A DNA stretch of 64,000 bases from Cynocephalus volans (lineage: Eukaryota; Chordata; Mammalia; Dermoptera; Cynocephalidae), in the NCBI RefSeq assembly GCF_027409185.1, contig NC_084468.1:98456001-98520000 (forward strand), in the 5' to 3' direction. Below are positions 1 through 26,889 of this stretch, in pieces. A program made the translations under genes and the position numbers. The stretch's first letter is position 1. Each line of letters opens with the position of its first letter. Below the pieces are notes generated by a model. The model made no database searches. It worked only from the letters and a program-made list of their open reading frames with translations, and was not told the origin of the DNA.

Positions 1-970
1 CTCTCCAAGTCACATTCTAGTCAAACTGGTAAAGCTCAAAGACAAAAAGAATTCTAAAAGCAGCAAGAGAAAAGTGTCAAGTCACTTATAAGGGAACCCC
101 TATCAGAATAACAGCAGATTTCTCAACAGAAACTCTACAGGCCAAAAGAAAATGGGATGATATATTCAAAATACAAAAAAAAAAAAACTGCCAGCCAAGA
201 ATACTATCAGCAGCGAAGATATCATTCAGAAATGAGAGAAAAATAGTGTATTTTCCAGACAAACAAAAACTCCAGGAGTTCACCACATTGCACTTCAGTT
301 AGTCTAGCCATTATCAAAAAGACAGAGAATAACAAATGCTGGTGAGGATGCAGAGAAAGGGGAACTCTCCTGCACTGTTGGTAGGATTGTAAATTAGTGC
401 TGCTGTTATGGAAAACGGTATGGAGGATCCTCAAACAACTACAGATAGAACTGCCATACAATCCAGGAATCCTGCTGCTGGGTATTTACCAAAAGGAATG
501 GAAATCATCATGTCAAAAGGATATCTGCGCTCCCATGTTTACTGCAGCTCTATTCACAACAGCTAAGAGTTGGAACCAACCTAAATGTCCATCGATGGAT
601 GACTGGGTAAGGAAAATATGGTATATATACACCATGGAATACTAATGTGCCATAAAAAGGAATGAAATTCTGCCATTCACAGCAACATGGATAAACTTAG
701 AGAAAATTATGTTAAGTAAAATAAGCCAGACACAGAAAGAGAAATACCATATGCATGTCTTCACTCATAAGTGGGAGCTGAAAAAATAAAAAATAAAACA
801 AGAAAGAAAGATACAACAATCACAATAATTTCTTGAACTTTCAAAAGGAGACAATTGAACTGAAGCTACCAGAGATGGAGAAGAGGGAAAGGGAGAGAGA
901 GTTAGGGAAAAATTGGTAAAGGGCCACAGAAAATGTTCACATTGTGTAATGATTAAAAAAAAAAAAAAGA
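1..970 (+). mobile_element. Old L1 (LINE-1) 3' fragment
   Basis: The stretch reads like the last part of a mammalian L1 in sense orientation. It has the common L1 3'-region phrases (a block about in-frame sequence capture of 'GGCCAAAAGAAAATGGGATG', then 'GGAATCCTGCTGCTGGGTAT' and 'ATAAGTGGGAGCTG'). A degraded ORF2 C-terminus at 397-645 resembles the better-preserved L1 at 37-39 kb. It ends in an A-rich tail near 953-970. Internal deletions and stops show it is dead. The 5' end lies outside the window. Confidence 0.8.
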
Positions 971-1009
971 ATTATAAGTTACCATTCAATTGTGTGTTTA
1001 TGATGTGGC

Positions 1010-1165
1010 AAGTGGTTTGTTAACAGTTTTACATTTTTTCACTTAATCCTTAAGACAACTTTATAAAGTATCATTTTCACCATTTTCAAAAGAAAATAGA
1101 GGGACTGAGAGGCTAAATAACTTGTCCAAGATAACACATCTGACTGGAATTCAAACCAAAAATAT
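1010..1165 (-). repeat. MIR-like ancient SINE remnant
   Basis: Reversed MIR core signature: an 'AGGGACTGAGAGGCTAAATAACTTGTCCAAGATAACACA' type stretch at about 1100-1140 corresponds to the MIR core (TGTGACCTTGGGCAAGT...TCAGTTTCC) read on the minus strand. Heavily diverged. The DNA from 1170 to 2070 is AT-rich and holds nothing I recognise; it belongs to a ZGRF1 intron. Confidence 0.5.
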
Positions 1166-2069
1166 CAATATTTTTGAATTAGGACCATAAATAGGCTTTA
1201 GTAATTAGACAATCTGATATTAGGTAATCTGATATTTAAAGTATTTGTGTTCTTTTTAGTTTTAAGAAGTTCTTTTTGATTTTATAAGGTACTTGTAATA
1301 TTTTAGACAATTTATATTTTAAATATATCTAACAGATTAGCTTTATGATTCCAATTTAAAATGTGTAATTGAGAAATTCATTTGGATATCTGACTTTTAA
1401 ATTGAAAAGAAAGGGGTAAGTAAATTTTACTAGGTTTATAAACAGTATTAGAATACTTAAAGGACATTAAAATTAACTGTATTCATAAATTTAATTTATT
1501 AGAATTACTGGAAGGGCTTAAGCACTTGGAAAGTTTTTGTTGGTTAGGGGCAACTAAAATGCTGAAGAAAGAAAATCAAATATAGTAAATTTATAAATTT
1601 GATTTAAATGCTTAAGGTAAATTATGTTTGTTAAAAGACTGATTATTTTAAAGCATTTAGCTTTTTCAACTTGAGTGAACATTAAGCTAAGATTCCATTG
1701 AAAATAACTGTTAAACTTAACTAGGTTTATAAATTTAAAAGGATTACATAAAAGCTTAAGGCCAAACTTTTTCTTTAATTTGCTGTTTTAATAAATTAAA
1801 CATTAAATTTTTAAAAATAATAATAAATAGCATTTTCCTTTCTGAAAAGCTTCCCTTAGTGATAACTTCACAGTGACAGATAGGTAGGATAAGGGCAGAA
1901 TATGGACATCTTCAACTGCTAGACTGAGGAGTACGAACTTCATTCAGGATGCCATAGATGTCATTAATGTATCCTATATATTGCCAACTCATCTGTAATA
2001 AAGTTCTTTTTTTAAATTAGTAATATTAAGAGAGACAGTAGAATTGTTGGAGCCAAAAAGCTTAGTTCC

Positions 2070-2265
2070 ATGTATTATAACTCCACTTTCAAGCTGTGAG
2101 ATCCTTGGGCAAGCTATTTCACCTCTGTGTGCCTCAGTTTCATCATCAGTGAAATAAAGATAAATATAGTACTAACCAGTAGGAGAGTTATATAGTCTAA
2201 GAATATTGATACACTTAAAACATCATGCCTGGCACATAGAATGCACTTGATAATATAAATTTTTT
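2070..2265 (+). repeat. MIR ancient SINE
   Basis: MIR core is recognisable: GTGAGATCCTTGGGCAAGC, then CTGTGTGCCTCAGTTTCATC, and a 3' part with ATGCCTGGCACATAGAATGC. It lies in a ZGRF1 intron, downstream of the third exon in the direction of transcription. Mammal-wide family, so not lineage-specific. Confidence 0.8.
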
Positions 2266-2469
2266 AATCAAAACAAGTAACATTTACTGAACTTTTATAA
2301 TATACAAATTAACCACTGTGATATGGGAATCATTTGAAAACTTCTGTTTTCACAGCACATCAGTGTATGGACATACCTAACATTTTATCTTCTACAGAGT
2401 TTTCTTAATATTCAATCAAAAAGTGAGAACCTAGCTCTTGGACTCTGTAGTCAATTGCTTTGCACTTAC

Positions 2470-2550
2470 TTTGTTTCCTAAGTGAGTGATCTTTAGAATT
2501 CCATCTTGCCATACTTTTGATTTCTTCATCTTTTGATGAGTGTATAGGAC
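2470..2550 (-). CDS. ZGRF1: ZGRF1 coding exon 3
   Basis: On the minus strand these 81 bases translate without a stop to 27 residues beginning VLYTHQKMKKSKVWQDG and ending THLGNK. This is the second block of the ZGRF1 N-terminus (DUF2439 region). An AG acceptor (GGAAATAAG) sits immediately before it and a GTAAGT donor immediately after. The length is exactly divisible by three and joins in phase to the ATG exon at 3758-3778. ZGRF1 is a large GRF-zinc-finger superfamily-1 helicase linked to homologous recombination and crosslink repair. The next exon was not found down to position 1, so the rest of the gene lies to the left of the window. Confidence 0.9.
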
Positions 2551-2871
2551 CTTATTTCCAAAAAGTACAAAAGCAAAAAAATGGTTTGTATTTATATATA
2601 TTTGATGTTATGTATTTTATACCCTTCCTACATACAGAAAATATTTAAGACGCTTTTTATAAAAATAAAAGCACAGATATCCTAATAACAACAAAACATT
2701 AACTTTAAAAAAATAAAGAAAGAAAATTAGGTAGCAAAAGGCAGGGGAAGGGAGATAGGAGAGGTAAAATCTAAAGAAAAAAACTGAAAAGTTAACTGAG
2801 TACCAGAAATAATTTTGAGCTTTCTAGTCACCAGTGGGAAGGGAAAAAATTGTTGATTTACTCATAATCCA

Positions 2872-3405
2872 TGCAGTTCTCAAAGTGTGGTTCAGAGACT
2901 CCTGGAGGTCTCCAAGATCTTTAAACGTGTCTGTGAGATCATAACTATTTTCATGATGTTGTCTTTTCATTCTCATTCCTTCAGGGGTACAGAATGGAGT
3001 TTCCCAGGGTTACATACATACAATACTGCAAGATTCAATTGTAAATTGAATGCGGAAGCAGATATGAAAATCCAGTTATCTTTTATTAAGTCAAATGTTA
3101 AAAAGATTTGCAAAAAAATGTATACCGATGCTACTCTTCTCAATATATTCTTTTCTGCTGTTGTTATTGTTTTGGAAAACTTAGGTATTTTTCATTAAAA
3201 ATGTTATATACGTTAACATATATTAAATTTATTAATATTTTAAATAATTCATAAATAAATATTATTAAATTTCTATTTTAATTTCTAATATGAAAAATAT
3301 CAATAGATATAAGCCCAATATATAAAAGCTCTTTGGGGTCCTCAATAATTTTTTGAGTGTAAAAAGGTCCTGAGACCAAAGAGTCTGAAACCAAACCACT
3401 GATCT
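2872..3405. mobile_element. hAT-like (Charlie/MER type) DNA transposon fossil
   Basis: The block is bounded by imperfect terminal inverted repeats: CAGTTCTCAAAGTGTGGTTC at the left, and at the right the complement of CAGTGGTTTGGTTTCAGACTC. Their CAGTGGTTCTCAAA-type ends are typical of mammalian hAT elements. It contains a 103-codon open stretch with no recognisable transposase, which I do not call a gene. It lies in the ZGRF1 intron between exons 2 and 3. Confidence 0.55.
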
Positions 3406-3520
3406 AGACAGAAAGGCATGTCAGGTTTTCAAGAGAAAAAGATAGTTTTCTAGTCCCAAGCTTCCAAAGAATTTGTTACAAAGAACTATGTATGACAAAT
3501 ATTAATAGTAGGTAAGAGAT

Positions 3521-3660
3521 AGGGTTGCCAGACAAAATATAGTGACATATTTATGACATACTTATACTAAAAAAGTATTCATTGTTTATCTGAAATTCAA
3601 ATTTAACTGGATGTCCTATTTTTTGGTTTTTGTTCTGTTTTTGCTAAATCTGGCAACCCT
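3521..3660. repeat. Palindromic MITE-like repeat
   Basis: A 140-bp element starts AGGGTTGCCAGACAAAATA and ends TTGCTAAATCTGGCAACCCT, so its ends are inverted repeats (AGGGTTGCCAGA / TCTGGCAACCCT). The middle is also partly self-complementary. This matches the look of a common mammalian palindromic interspersed repeat; I cannot name the family with certainty. Confidence 0.55.
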
Positions 3661-3757
3661 AGCAAGATGTTTATGAAATGTCAGGAAGAAAGGAAGGAAA
3701 GTTGGGAGGGATGGAGGGAGGGTGGAGAAGGAAATTGTGAAAATTGGTAAGACTTAC

Positions 3758-3786
3758 AATAAATTCTTGGCTTTCCATTGTTTCTT
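3758..3786 (-). CDS. ZGRF1: ZGRF1 exon 2 with start codon
   Basis: On the minus strand the ATG at 3778-3776 opens MESQEFI, the exact N-terminus I know for ZGRF1, followed directly by a GTAAGTC donor. A pyrimidine-rich acceptor ending TTATAACTTCAG precedes the exon, leaving an 8-base untranslated leader. The exon is tiny, with only seven codons. It joins in phase to 2470-2550 to give MESQEFI-VLYTHQKMKK. Exon 1 is predicted in the CpG island at about 7347-7480, so intron 1 holds the inverted duplication and the unidentified coding-like segment. Confidence 0.9.
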
Positions 3787-4464
3787 CTGAAGTTATAAAC
3801 CAGAAAGGCCCAGAAAATAATCAGTAGTTATTCAACTATTTTATACCACCTAAAATAAAAAATGACACAGAATATTCAACACTGATGAAAAGAATAAATG
3901 TAATTTTTCCCAATAAACTCTTGACCAGAGACAGGAATCAAAAAGTTACAACAATATCTAACTTCCAAGGGAAACGGAGGTGTAATCAAATTATCTGTCA
4001 CTGAGGACATAGTAAAAGTTATACCATGCTGTAGAAAAAGAATTTGCCAAGTAAAGAGAAAACTAAGCAAAATATAAAAATTAATTAGTTGTCTACAAAA
4101 ATATTTCTAGGTGCCATAATATGCATCAGAAAATAAGACTTTTCCCATGTAAATGTTAGGTTCTTTATATCCAGAATTCAATTTTTAGAAGTTTGATGAA
4201 TTCTATGGTCACCACAAGATGGCCCCCTTGTGTTTTAAATTTTTCCTTTTACTGTACATCTTAAAGTCAGTATACCACAGTATCTAAAACTAAATATTAT
4301 ACAATACCTCTGCAAGGAAAAATCTTTTTTAATACTGTTACAATATGTACTGTAGTTACCCTAAATTGGATAAAATTGTCATTGTGAGCAAATTTGTTAA
4401 TCCAAAATCAGTGAAATGAAGAAGTAAACAAATGCCAAGAAACACTTTTTTATTTTTTCCTAAA

Positions 4465-4650
4465 GTAGTTCCAAAGGTATGAACTTGCGGGCCAACAGCA
4501 TCACCTAAGAACTAGATAGAAATGCAAATTCTCAGTCACCACCGTTGACCTATTAAATCAGAAAGTCTGGAATTGGGGTCGAGTAGTGTGTGTTTTAACA
4601 AACTCTTCAAATGATAGTGACGCATGCTCAAGTTTGAGGACATGGCCCTA
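4465..4650 (+). repeat. MER5A-like hAT remnant
   Basis: A diverged stretch has the MER5-type order: 'AACAGCATCACCTAAGAACT', a mid-part with 'AAATCAGAAAGTCTGG', then 'CAAACTCTTCAAATGATAGT' ending near 'AGTTTGAGGACAT'. Old and mammal-wide. Confidence 0.5.
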
Positions 4651-5129
4651 AAAGACCTAGAGGGATTCAATAGAGCTATAACTTGATATTCTGGGTTCAG
4701 TTCCTCCTTTATACATATAAAATGTCACCTACATGTTATTTATAAATTGCATGTATTTACTTAGTACTTACTATGTTCCAGACATTGTGCTAGGCTGAGA
4801 TAGTAAAATGAACAAAATATTATCCCTGGTCTCAAGGAAATGTTCAGTATAAGCAGGGTGATAAGTGGTAATTACAGTAAAATAGGACAACACCCAACTT
4901 GGTCTACGCTTCTACAAGGAGGTAATGTCTAAGCTGTAAGCTGAAATAACCATTAATCAAGAGAAGATGCTAGTGAAGGTTTTCCAAACAGGAATCGATA
5001 TGTAGAAAGGCCTGATAGGGAACTTTAAAAAGCACAATTAAGGGGTGAAGTGCAAGAGAGTGAGTGGTGAGAGAAGAGACTGAAATAATTAGTAATTGAA
5101 TTCAGAGAACCTTCTATGTTCTAAATACA

Positions 5130-5409
5130 CGATTCCTAAATAGCGTATAAGTAATTCTAAATTAGTAAATACTGGATTTATAATCTGTAAATAGTGATAA
5201 TACCTACTTTTCAGGATTATGAGACTGGTAAATATTATATGTAAAGTATCTAGTCCAATTCCTGCCTGACACATAGTAGGTAATCAATAAATAGTTATAG
5301 AATGTAGTATTTATATGAGCACCAGAGTTTAAACTACTCGGTTTTGAATTCTGAATCTGCCATTTATTTACTTTATGACCTTGGGCAAGTTACTTACCCC
5401 ACTTTCCTC
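5130..5409 (+). repeat. Inverted duplication, left arm (280 bp)
   Basis: This 280-bp block is the reverse complement of 5946-6225. By eye I count two mismatches (A/T in GAATGTAGTATT and C/T in GAGCACCAGAG) and no indels. The left arm runs from CGATTCCTAAATAGCG to CCCCACTTTCCTC. It covers the front of a MIR element (CTTTATGACCTTGGGCAAG). The MIR continues past the arm to about 5520, which suggests that this arm is the original and the other the copy. Confidence 0.95.
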
Positions 5410-5530
5410 GTTTGTGAAATGGATATAAAAATAATATCTACACTGCAAGGTGGTGAGCATTTATAGCATTCTAACAGTGTCTAGCATGTAGTTGCAGTGA
5501 ATAAATGATAATTATTATTAAAGAGGTATA
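5340..5530 (+). repeat. MIR ancient SINE
   Basis: MIR core with CTTTATGACCTTGGGCAAG, then a GTGAAATGG block, and a 3' part with a degenerate 'AACAGTGTCTAGCATGTAG' followed by AATAAATGATAATTATTATT. It straddles the right edge of the left inverted-repeat arm, so the duplication break falls inside the MIR. Confidence 0.8.
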
Positions 5531-5774
5531 CTTTTACCAACTGCCACATGCCAAGCACTGTGTCTATGACCGTGTATTCTCATCTTCATACACAGACTAT
5601 CTAGCCCATTCAGTAACTGTGAGCAAGTAACTGTTGATCCAAAGCACCAGGGATGATATGTTTCTCTGGACCTCTATCATCTTGGCATTCTTAGGTATCT
5701 AGCAATTCCTGTGGGCTGGACAGGAGGGATGTAGGATGTGGAAGTTATATTTCTGAAAGGCATTGCCTCTTTAG

Positions 5775-5945
5775 GTCTGGGTCTTGTCCTGTGACCTATG
5801 TACTGGGGCCTGCCTCTCCTTTATCTCAGCCTTTTTCAACTCAGCAGCCAGAGTGATCTTTGTAAAACCAAAGTCTGATTGTCAGTTTATTCTTAAAATC
5901 CTGCCATGGATTCCTACTGTCTTCATGGAAAGTCCAAACTCCTTA
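5775..5945 (+). repeat. L2 (LINE-2) fragment in the inverted-repeat spacer
   Basis: L2-type phrases are present: AGCCAGAGTGATCTTTGTAA, AATCCTGCCATGGATTCC and AAAGTCCAAACTCCTTAG. The match stops exactly at 5945, where the right arm of the inverted duplication begins. This is consistent with the right arm having been inserted into an existing L2. Confidence 0.6.
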
Positions 5946-6225
5946 GAGGAAAGTGGGGTAAGTAACTTGCCCAAGGTCATAAAGTAAATAAATGGCAGAT
6001 TCAGAATTCAAAACCGAGTAGTTTAAACTCTAGTGCTCATATAAATACAACATTCTATAACTATTTATTGATTACCTACTATGTGTCAGGCAGGAATTGG
6101 ACTAGATACTTTACATATAATATTTACCAGTCTCATAATCCTGAAAAGTAGGTATTATCACTATTTACAGATTATAAATCCAGTATTTACTAATTTAGAA
6201 TTACTTATACGCTATTTAGGAATCG
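5946..6225 (-). repeat. Inverted duplication, right arm (280 bp)
   Basis: Reverse complement of 5130-5409, about 99% identical and gap-free by eye, separated by a 536-bp unduplicated spacer (5410-5945). It starts at GAGGAAAGTGGGG, abutting an L2 fragment, and ends ...TTTAGGAATCG before unrelated CAAAGTAAAC. No poly(A) and no flanking direct repeat were seen, so retroposition is unlikely; a replication template switch is the simplest reading. Confidence 0.95.
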
Positions 6226-6717
6226 CAAAGTAAACTCCCCATTATTTTTCTAAATTAGAAATATTACTTCTGTGATTTCCAATTTAAAAGGAACTGATTA
6301 GGTTCAAACTCGCAAAAGTGGTAAATTAGATTATAGGATTAAACCTCGGGGGGGGGGGGAAGCTAACTGGATTTTAAAATACTTTGAAGAGCACTAATAC
6401 TTACATTCAATGAGAATCAACACTCCTTTTTTATCTTACCATTAGACAGGAAAAATGGCTTTAGCCAATAGCACGCAAGAATAAAACATTTCCTCAAAGT
6501 GTAAATCTGCCCACATGTCACACAATTCAAATGTTGACCCGCCTTTAATTAACAGAAAGATTAATCTGCATAGAAGTTTTTAAAGTGGTGTTGAGACCCC
6601 AGATGTTCTGTGGTTAAATATGTACATACATACTTATCATAGCACGTATATATCATATATATATATGAGTATATAATTCGGTATTCTCAGTAAAATATGA
6701 GCCATTCTTCTTGTTAA

Positions 6718-6951
6718 TTACGACATGCTTTTGGTCCTTTTGTTTTTGAACAAGCAAGCTTTTCCAACCCTAAACGTGAACCCCTAAATGGTTCAGATTT
6801 AAAAGTTTTAGAATCACGAACTCAACATCCTGTTAAGAAACCACCAAGTCCAAATAACGAAAAGAAACCCATATTTCATTGCCAAGATTCTAATAACCAT
6901 GATCCTGTGTCACCAAATGACAATGGAGCCTTGATTCCTTGTCAGTCCTAA
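6718..6951 (+). pseudogene. Unidentified coding-like segment ending in a stop
   Basis: Directly after an in-frame TAA, about 77 codons are open on the plus strand and end at TAA (6949-6951). The translation has an ordinary, hydrophilic protein composition. It runs through HAFGPFVFEQASFSNPK and HPVKKPPSPNNEKKPIFHC and closes with SPNDNGALIPCQS. It has no ATG in frame. It could be a terminal exon (a TTTTGTTTTTGAACAAG acceptor-like stretch lies at about 6735-6755) or a 5'-truncated retrocopy; a short AAAACAAACA follows the stop. I do not recognise the protein. It sits in ZGRF1 intron 1, antisense to that gene and upstream of LARP7. Chance is possible at this length. Confidence 0.3.
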
Positions 6952-7237
6952 AAACAAACAGCAAAGTCCTCTCTGGTCCTAACCTGTATGCGGGCAAAGC
7001 AGGCGCTGGGAAAAGCGCGGAAGACGAGGCACCAATTACTACAGCTGTGACTGACATCCCCCTAGCCCCAGTTCCAGCCAGCACCGGTCCGCTTCTTGCG
7101 GAGCAGATTCTTTCGTCCCTTCTCCCAGATCGCTCAAGTCCCCCTGCCTATCCATCCTTCATTCGCCGGAAACCCCGAGAAACACTTCACCTGTCTCGTT
7201 CCACAAAATCCACTTTCGAATTTCTCCCGCGAACGAG

Positions 7238-7245
7238 TGACGTCA
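7238..7245. promoter_or_regulatory. Full palindromic CRE (TGACGTCA)
   Basis: Perfect 8-base CREB/ATF site about 110 bp left of the predicted ZGRF1 exon-1 donor and about 240 bp upstream of the predicted LARP7 start region. Being palindromic it can serve both directions of the shared promoter. Occupancy is not shown by sequence. Confidence 0.5.
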
Positions 7246-7346
7246 TTAGCCCGGGACCGCAGCAGACGAGGACCCGATACTTAGCTCGCCCACCACCGCC
7301 TCAACCAGACCGCCGTTTTCAAACCGCCAATCAAATTTTTCATTAC

Positions 7347-7480
7347 CTTAGAGCCTCCTCAGCGGGCCGCCTTCTCCGATGCCCCGCCTTCCCAGAGCCA
7401 ACCCTTGCGGGTGACGTGAACGACGGAGGCACCGCCTCTGGGCCTGTCTTTCTTGAGGGGGACGAGAGAGTGGTGTCGCT
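7347..7480 (-). other. ZGRF1: ZGRF1 predicted non-coding exon 1
   Basis: On the minus strand a good donor, CTCTAAG|GTAATGAA, ends an exon at 7347 inside the CpG island. This is the only good minus-strand donor I found there, and it is placed correctly for the ATG exon at 3786. The 5' end is a guess based on the island centre; in human the ZGRF1 and LARP7 first exons overlap by a few bases. Confidence 0.5.
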
Positions 7481-7578
7481 CGTCTTATGACGCGAAAATA
7501 ACCACGACGTTAAGGATCGAGAGACGGAAAGAGCTGAAGGACGCGGTCTCTGACCCCGTATTTTGGGAATTGAACGGA
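7480..7578 (+). other. LARP7: LARP7 predicted non-coding exon 1
   Basis: A donor, AACGGA|GTAAGTTAC, ends a purine-rich leader at 7578 in the CpG island. The next acceptor in the gene (11834) lies two bases before the start codon, so the first exon must be non-coding. The 5' boundary is approximate (about 7450-7490). The predicted ends place it head to head with ZGRF1 exon 1. Confidence 0.55.
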
Positions 7579-24230
<16,652 letters not shown>

Positions 24231-24476
24231 AAAAAATTACAGTTCACTTCTTATTTCAGTAGATACTTGAGCTATCTTAGGAAATCCATTTTTATTATGG
24301 TAGTACTGCATAATGAATGTTTTTCTAAAGCCTATGTTTAATTAGAAGAAATACTTTTGTTCCTCAACTTGTAAATAAGACATTTTTTAGAGATAAGTAC
24401 AATGTATATCACAATTTTTTGTTAAACATTTTATTTGTTAAAATTACTTTATATATTAACTTCGAGTGATTTAGCA

Positions 24477-24482
24477 AATAAA
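24477..24482 (+). terminator. LARP7: LARP7 polyadenylation signal
   Basis: AATAAA about 250 bases after the stop, followed by a T-rich stretch (GTGTTTTGAACATTATTTTG). It is the first canonical signal after the stop codon. Confidence 0.75.
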
Positions 24483-24509
24483 TGTGTTTTGAACATTATT
24501 TTGAAATGT

Positions 24510-25870
24510 GTTAATTTTGTTTTTATATTACAAAAACAATACATAATTGCAAAAATGCAAACATGAACATAAAGTTTAGAAAAATGTTTAACAGTGTACT
24601 CTCACCATATTTATTATTTTGGAACTTATTATTTTTCCATTTCAAATATCATGGATAACTTTTCATGTTTCATCTTCATAAGCAGACATGTATGTGTAAT
24701 ATTTCATTCTATTTATTGCACTTTGCCTATCTGAGCTTCCATTTATAGACCATATGAACTGTTGCATTTTAAAAGTACTGAGTTTGATTTTTATAAATCA
24801 AAGGTATTATAAATTATTATTTATAAATTATTATTTACATGATTTATATGATTTATAAATTATTATTTATAAATCAAGGTATTATGAACACAAGGGTAGA
24901 AAAATCTAGAAATCAACCTCAGGCAGAACTGAGGTCTGTCATTTTATTCAGGAAAATCACAGGACTAGAGCACGTAAGGCCTTTCCAGACCTTAATTCAC
25001 TGGGTCTGTACCAGACTGGCATCTTAATCTCTTCTCAAAATCTCAAGAAAGTGCTCTGGACAGCCATGGGATACATTTCCTTGGACTACAAACCCATTTC
25101 TGGTTCCATCAGCTTTGGGGGCCTATTTAGCTTCCCCTTCCGTGGATGGTGGGGGGCCTGCAATCAGGAATCGGTTGTTCACTACTAGGAGCCAGAGAGT
25201 TACAGAGATGGACTACCTCAATGGTTGGGGTGACAACAGCTGATTACCACTCAAAATAAGTACTCTGGCAAGTTGCCACTTACTCACTCACTTCCTCCAT
25301 GAGGAAAGCTAACATATACACTCCCACAGAGATCTATAAATAGTTGCTAATAGTCTTATTATGAGGATTACAACTAAAGATGTTCCAGTAGATCCAGAAT
25401 AATCAGAAGTAAATAAATTTTTCAAGAATTCAGTTCATCTCAGTGAGGAATATCTTAAAGGGACATTGGAGATGTTACCAAGTAAAATTTCAGAACTTCT
25501 GCCCTTAGTTTTTAAAATAAGTGTTCATTCAACAAATGTTTCTTGAATATCTATGTTTGGACATTGTTGTAGCACTTGGGAGACATCACTGAACAAAACA
25601 AAGATCACTTTCTCAGGAGTTTATATTCCAGCCATAGATACAGACAATGAAAGTAAGTAAATTACACAGTTGGTTAGAAAGTGACAAGACCTGAGGAAGA
25701 ACAAAAAAGGCAAAGGAGGAGAATCCTATTCATTCATTCTTTAACTTCTTTATTCTTTAATTAATTTAATTCAAGGAATGTTTATTAGTCCTGGCTGTAT
25801 ATCAGACACTGACATTTTAGATATTAGAGATACAAAGGAAAAGAAAAGTCCTGCTCTTGAATAAATAATG
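24510..25870. other. Intergenic DNA, old repeats only
   Basis: An L1-like AT-rich stretch at about 24500-24760, an (ATTATTTATAAA)-type low-complexity run at about 24795-24880, and a diverged dispersed repeat at about 25530-25850. No gene was recognised. Confidence 0.5.
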
Positions 25871-25881
25871 TAGTCTCTTGG

Positions 25882-26258
25882 TGTATTAATCCATTTCTGT
25901 TGCTTATAACAAAATATACAGAACTGGGTATTTTATATAGAAAACAAAATGTATTGCTTACAGTTTTGGTGGCTGGGAAGTCCAAAGTCCAAGGAACACA
26001 TCTGGTGGTGGCGACAGTGACCCTTCGCATTGCAAGATGGTGGAAGCAGAGAGAGCAGCATACTAACCTCATTCACACTCTTTTTAAAGCCCTCAGAACC
26101 ATGCCCAAGACCACCATTTTTAATTCATTTATTATGGCATGGTCCTAGAATCTAATCACTCTTCAAGGCCCCACCTTTCAATTACCATAATAGGATTTCC
26201 TACCCTCAACAGTTATAGTGGGGATTAAGTTTTGGGGGGACATTCAACTTAAGGCACT
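25882..26258 (+). mobile_element. Solo LTR of an old MaLR (ERVL-type) element
   Basis: Begins TGTATTAATCCATTTCTG, then GCTTACAGTTTTGGTGGC. It contains GCAAGATGGTGGAAGCAG and CAAGGCCCCACC, and closes near TTGGGGGGACATTCAACTT. This is the layout of MST/MLT-class LTRs. No internal coding region adjoins it, so it is a solo remnant. Confidence 0.7.
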
Positions 26259-26639
26259 TGGGGAAGACAAGTAAACATATAATTGTGATAAATGTAAGTG
26301 ATGTGACCAAAGTTACTCCAGATGATATGTGATGGATTCTAAAAGCAGTCAGATTTCTGCATGACCTTTCTTTTGGGTAAGTATATCCTTCTTTATACAA
26401 CACTTAGCACACAATAATTGCTTAATAAATATTTGGTTAATTGAATTAAGTTGAAAGTGTGCTTTAGGTTAGTCCCCAAGTGCAGATGTTATTATTGCAT
26501 AACGGATATTTTGTTTTTCTCAAGTTGCTCATTGAGGTGTCCACTATGTACCTATCTTTGTGCATGTCAGTGGGATTTGCTTCTTAAACTGCAAAACCAA
26601 TTTTGTTCAGACACCCCTGAGTAGCTCAGTATCAGTTTC

Positions 26640-26800
26640 ACAAAACCTTATTGACCATTGTCTGTTATTTGTTATGTGTTAGTTGTATTTTCTCAATGAA
26701 GTATGTTCCATTATTATCACCACTTTTAAAATGAAGAAACTGAGGTGCTTGCCAAAGGCCCTAATAGCTAGCTAGTGTGAGATTTAAACCCAGATTCTCT
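26640..26800 (-). repeat. MIR-like remnant
   Basis: Reversed MIR pattern, with AAATGAAGAAACTGAGGTGC and later GCTAGTGTGAGATTTAAACC. Confidence 0.6.
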
Positions 26801-26846
26801 TACTTGACAGGCCACATGTTTAATGACTATGGTAGCTCCCTTGCAA

Positions 26847-26889
26847 CCCTCCCTCCCTCCAGTCCTTTCTTCCTTCTTTCCTTCTTTCC
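26847..26889. repeat. Pyrimidine-rich (CCTT)n tract
   Basis: CCCTCCCTCCCTCC followed by TTTCTTCCTTCTTTCC repeats. Confidence 0.8.

Noticed and set aside
2887..3198. 103-codon open frame as a gene
   Set aside because: It lies within a hAT-like transposon fossil, in an intron of ZGRF1, with no recognisable protein family.
6939..7490. 183-codon open frame through the CpG island
   Set aside because: It begins with a non-ATG codon, is open because CpG-rich DNA lacks stop codons, spans the CRE, predicted promoter and ZGRF1 exon 1, and has no recognisable domain.
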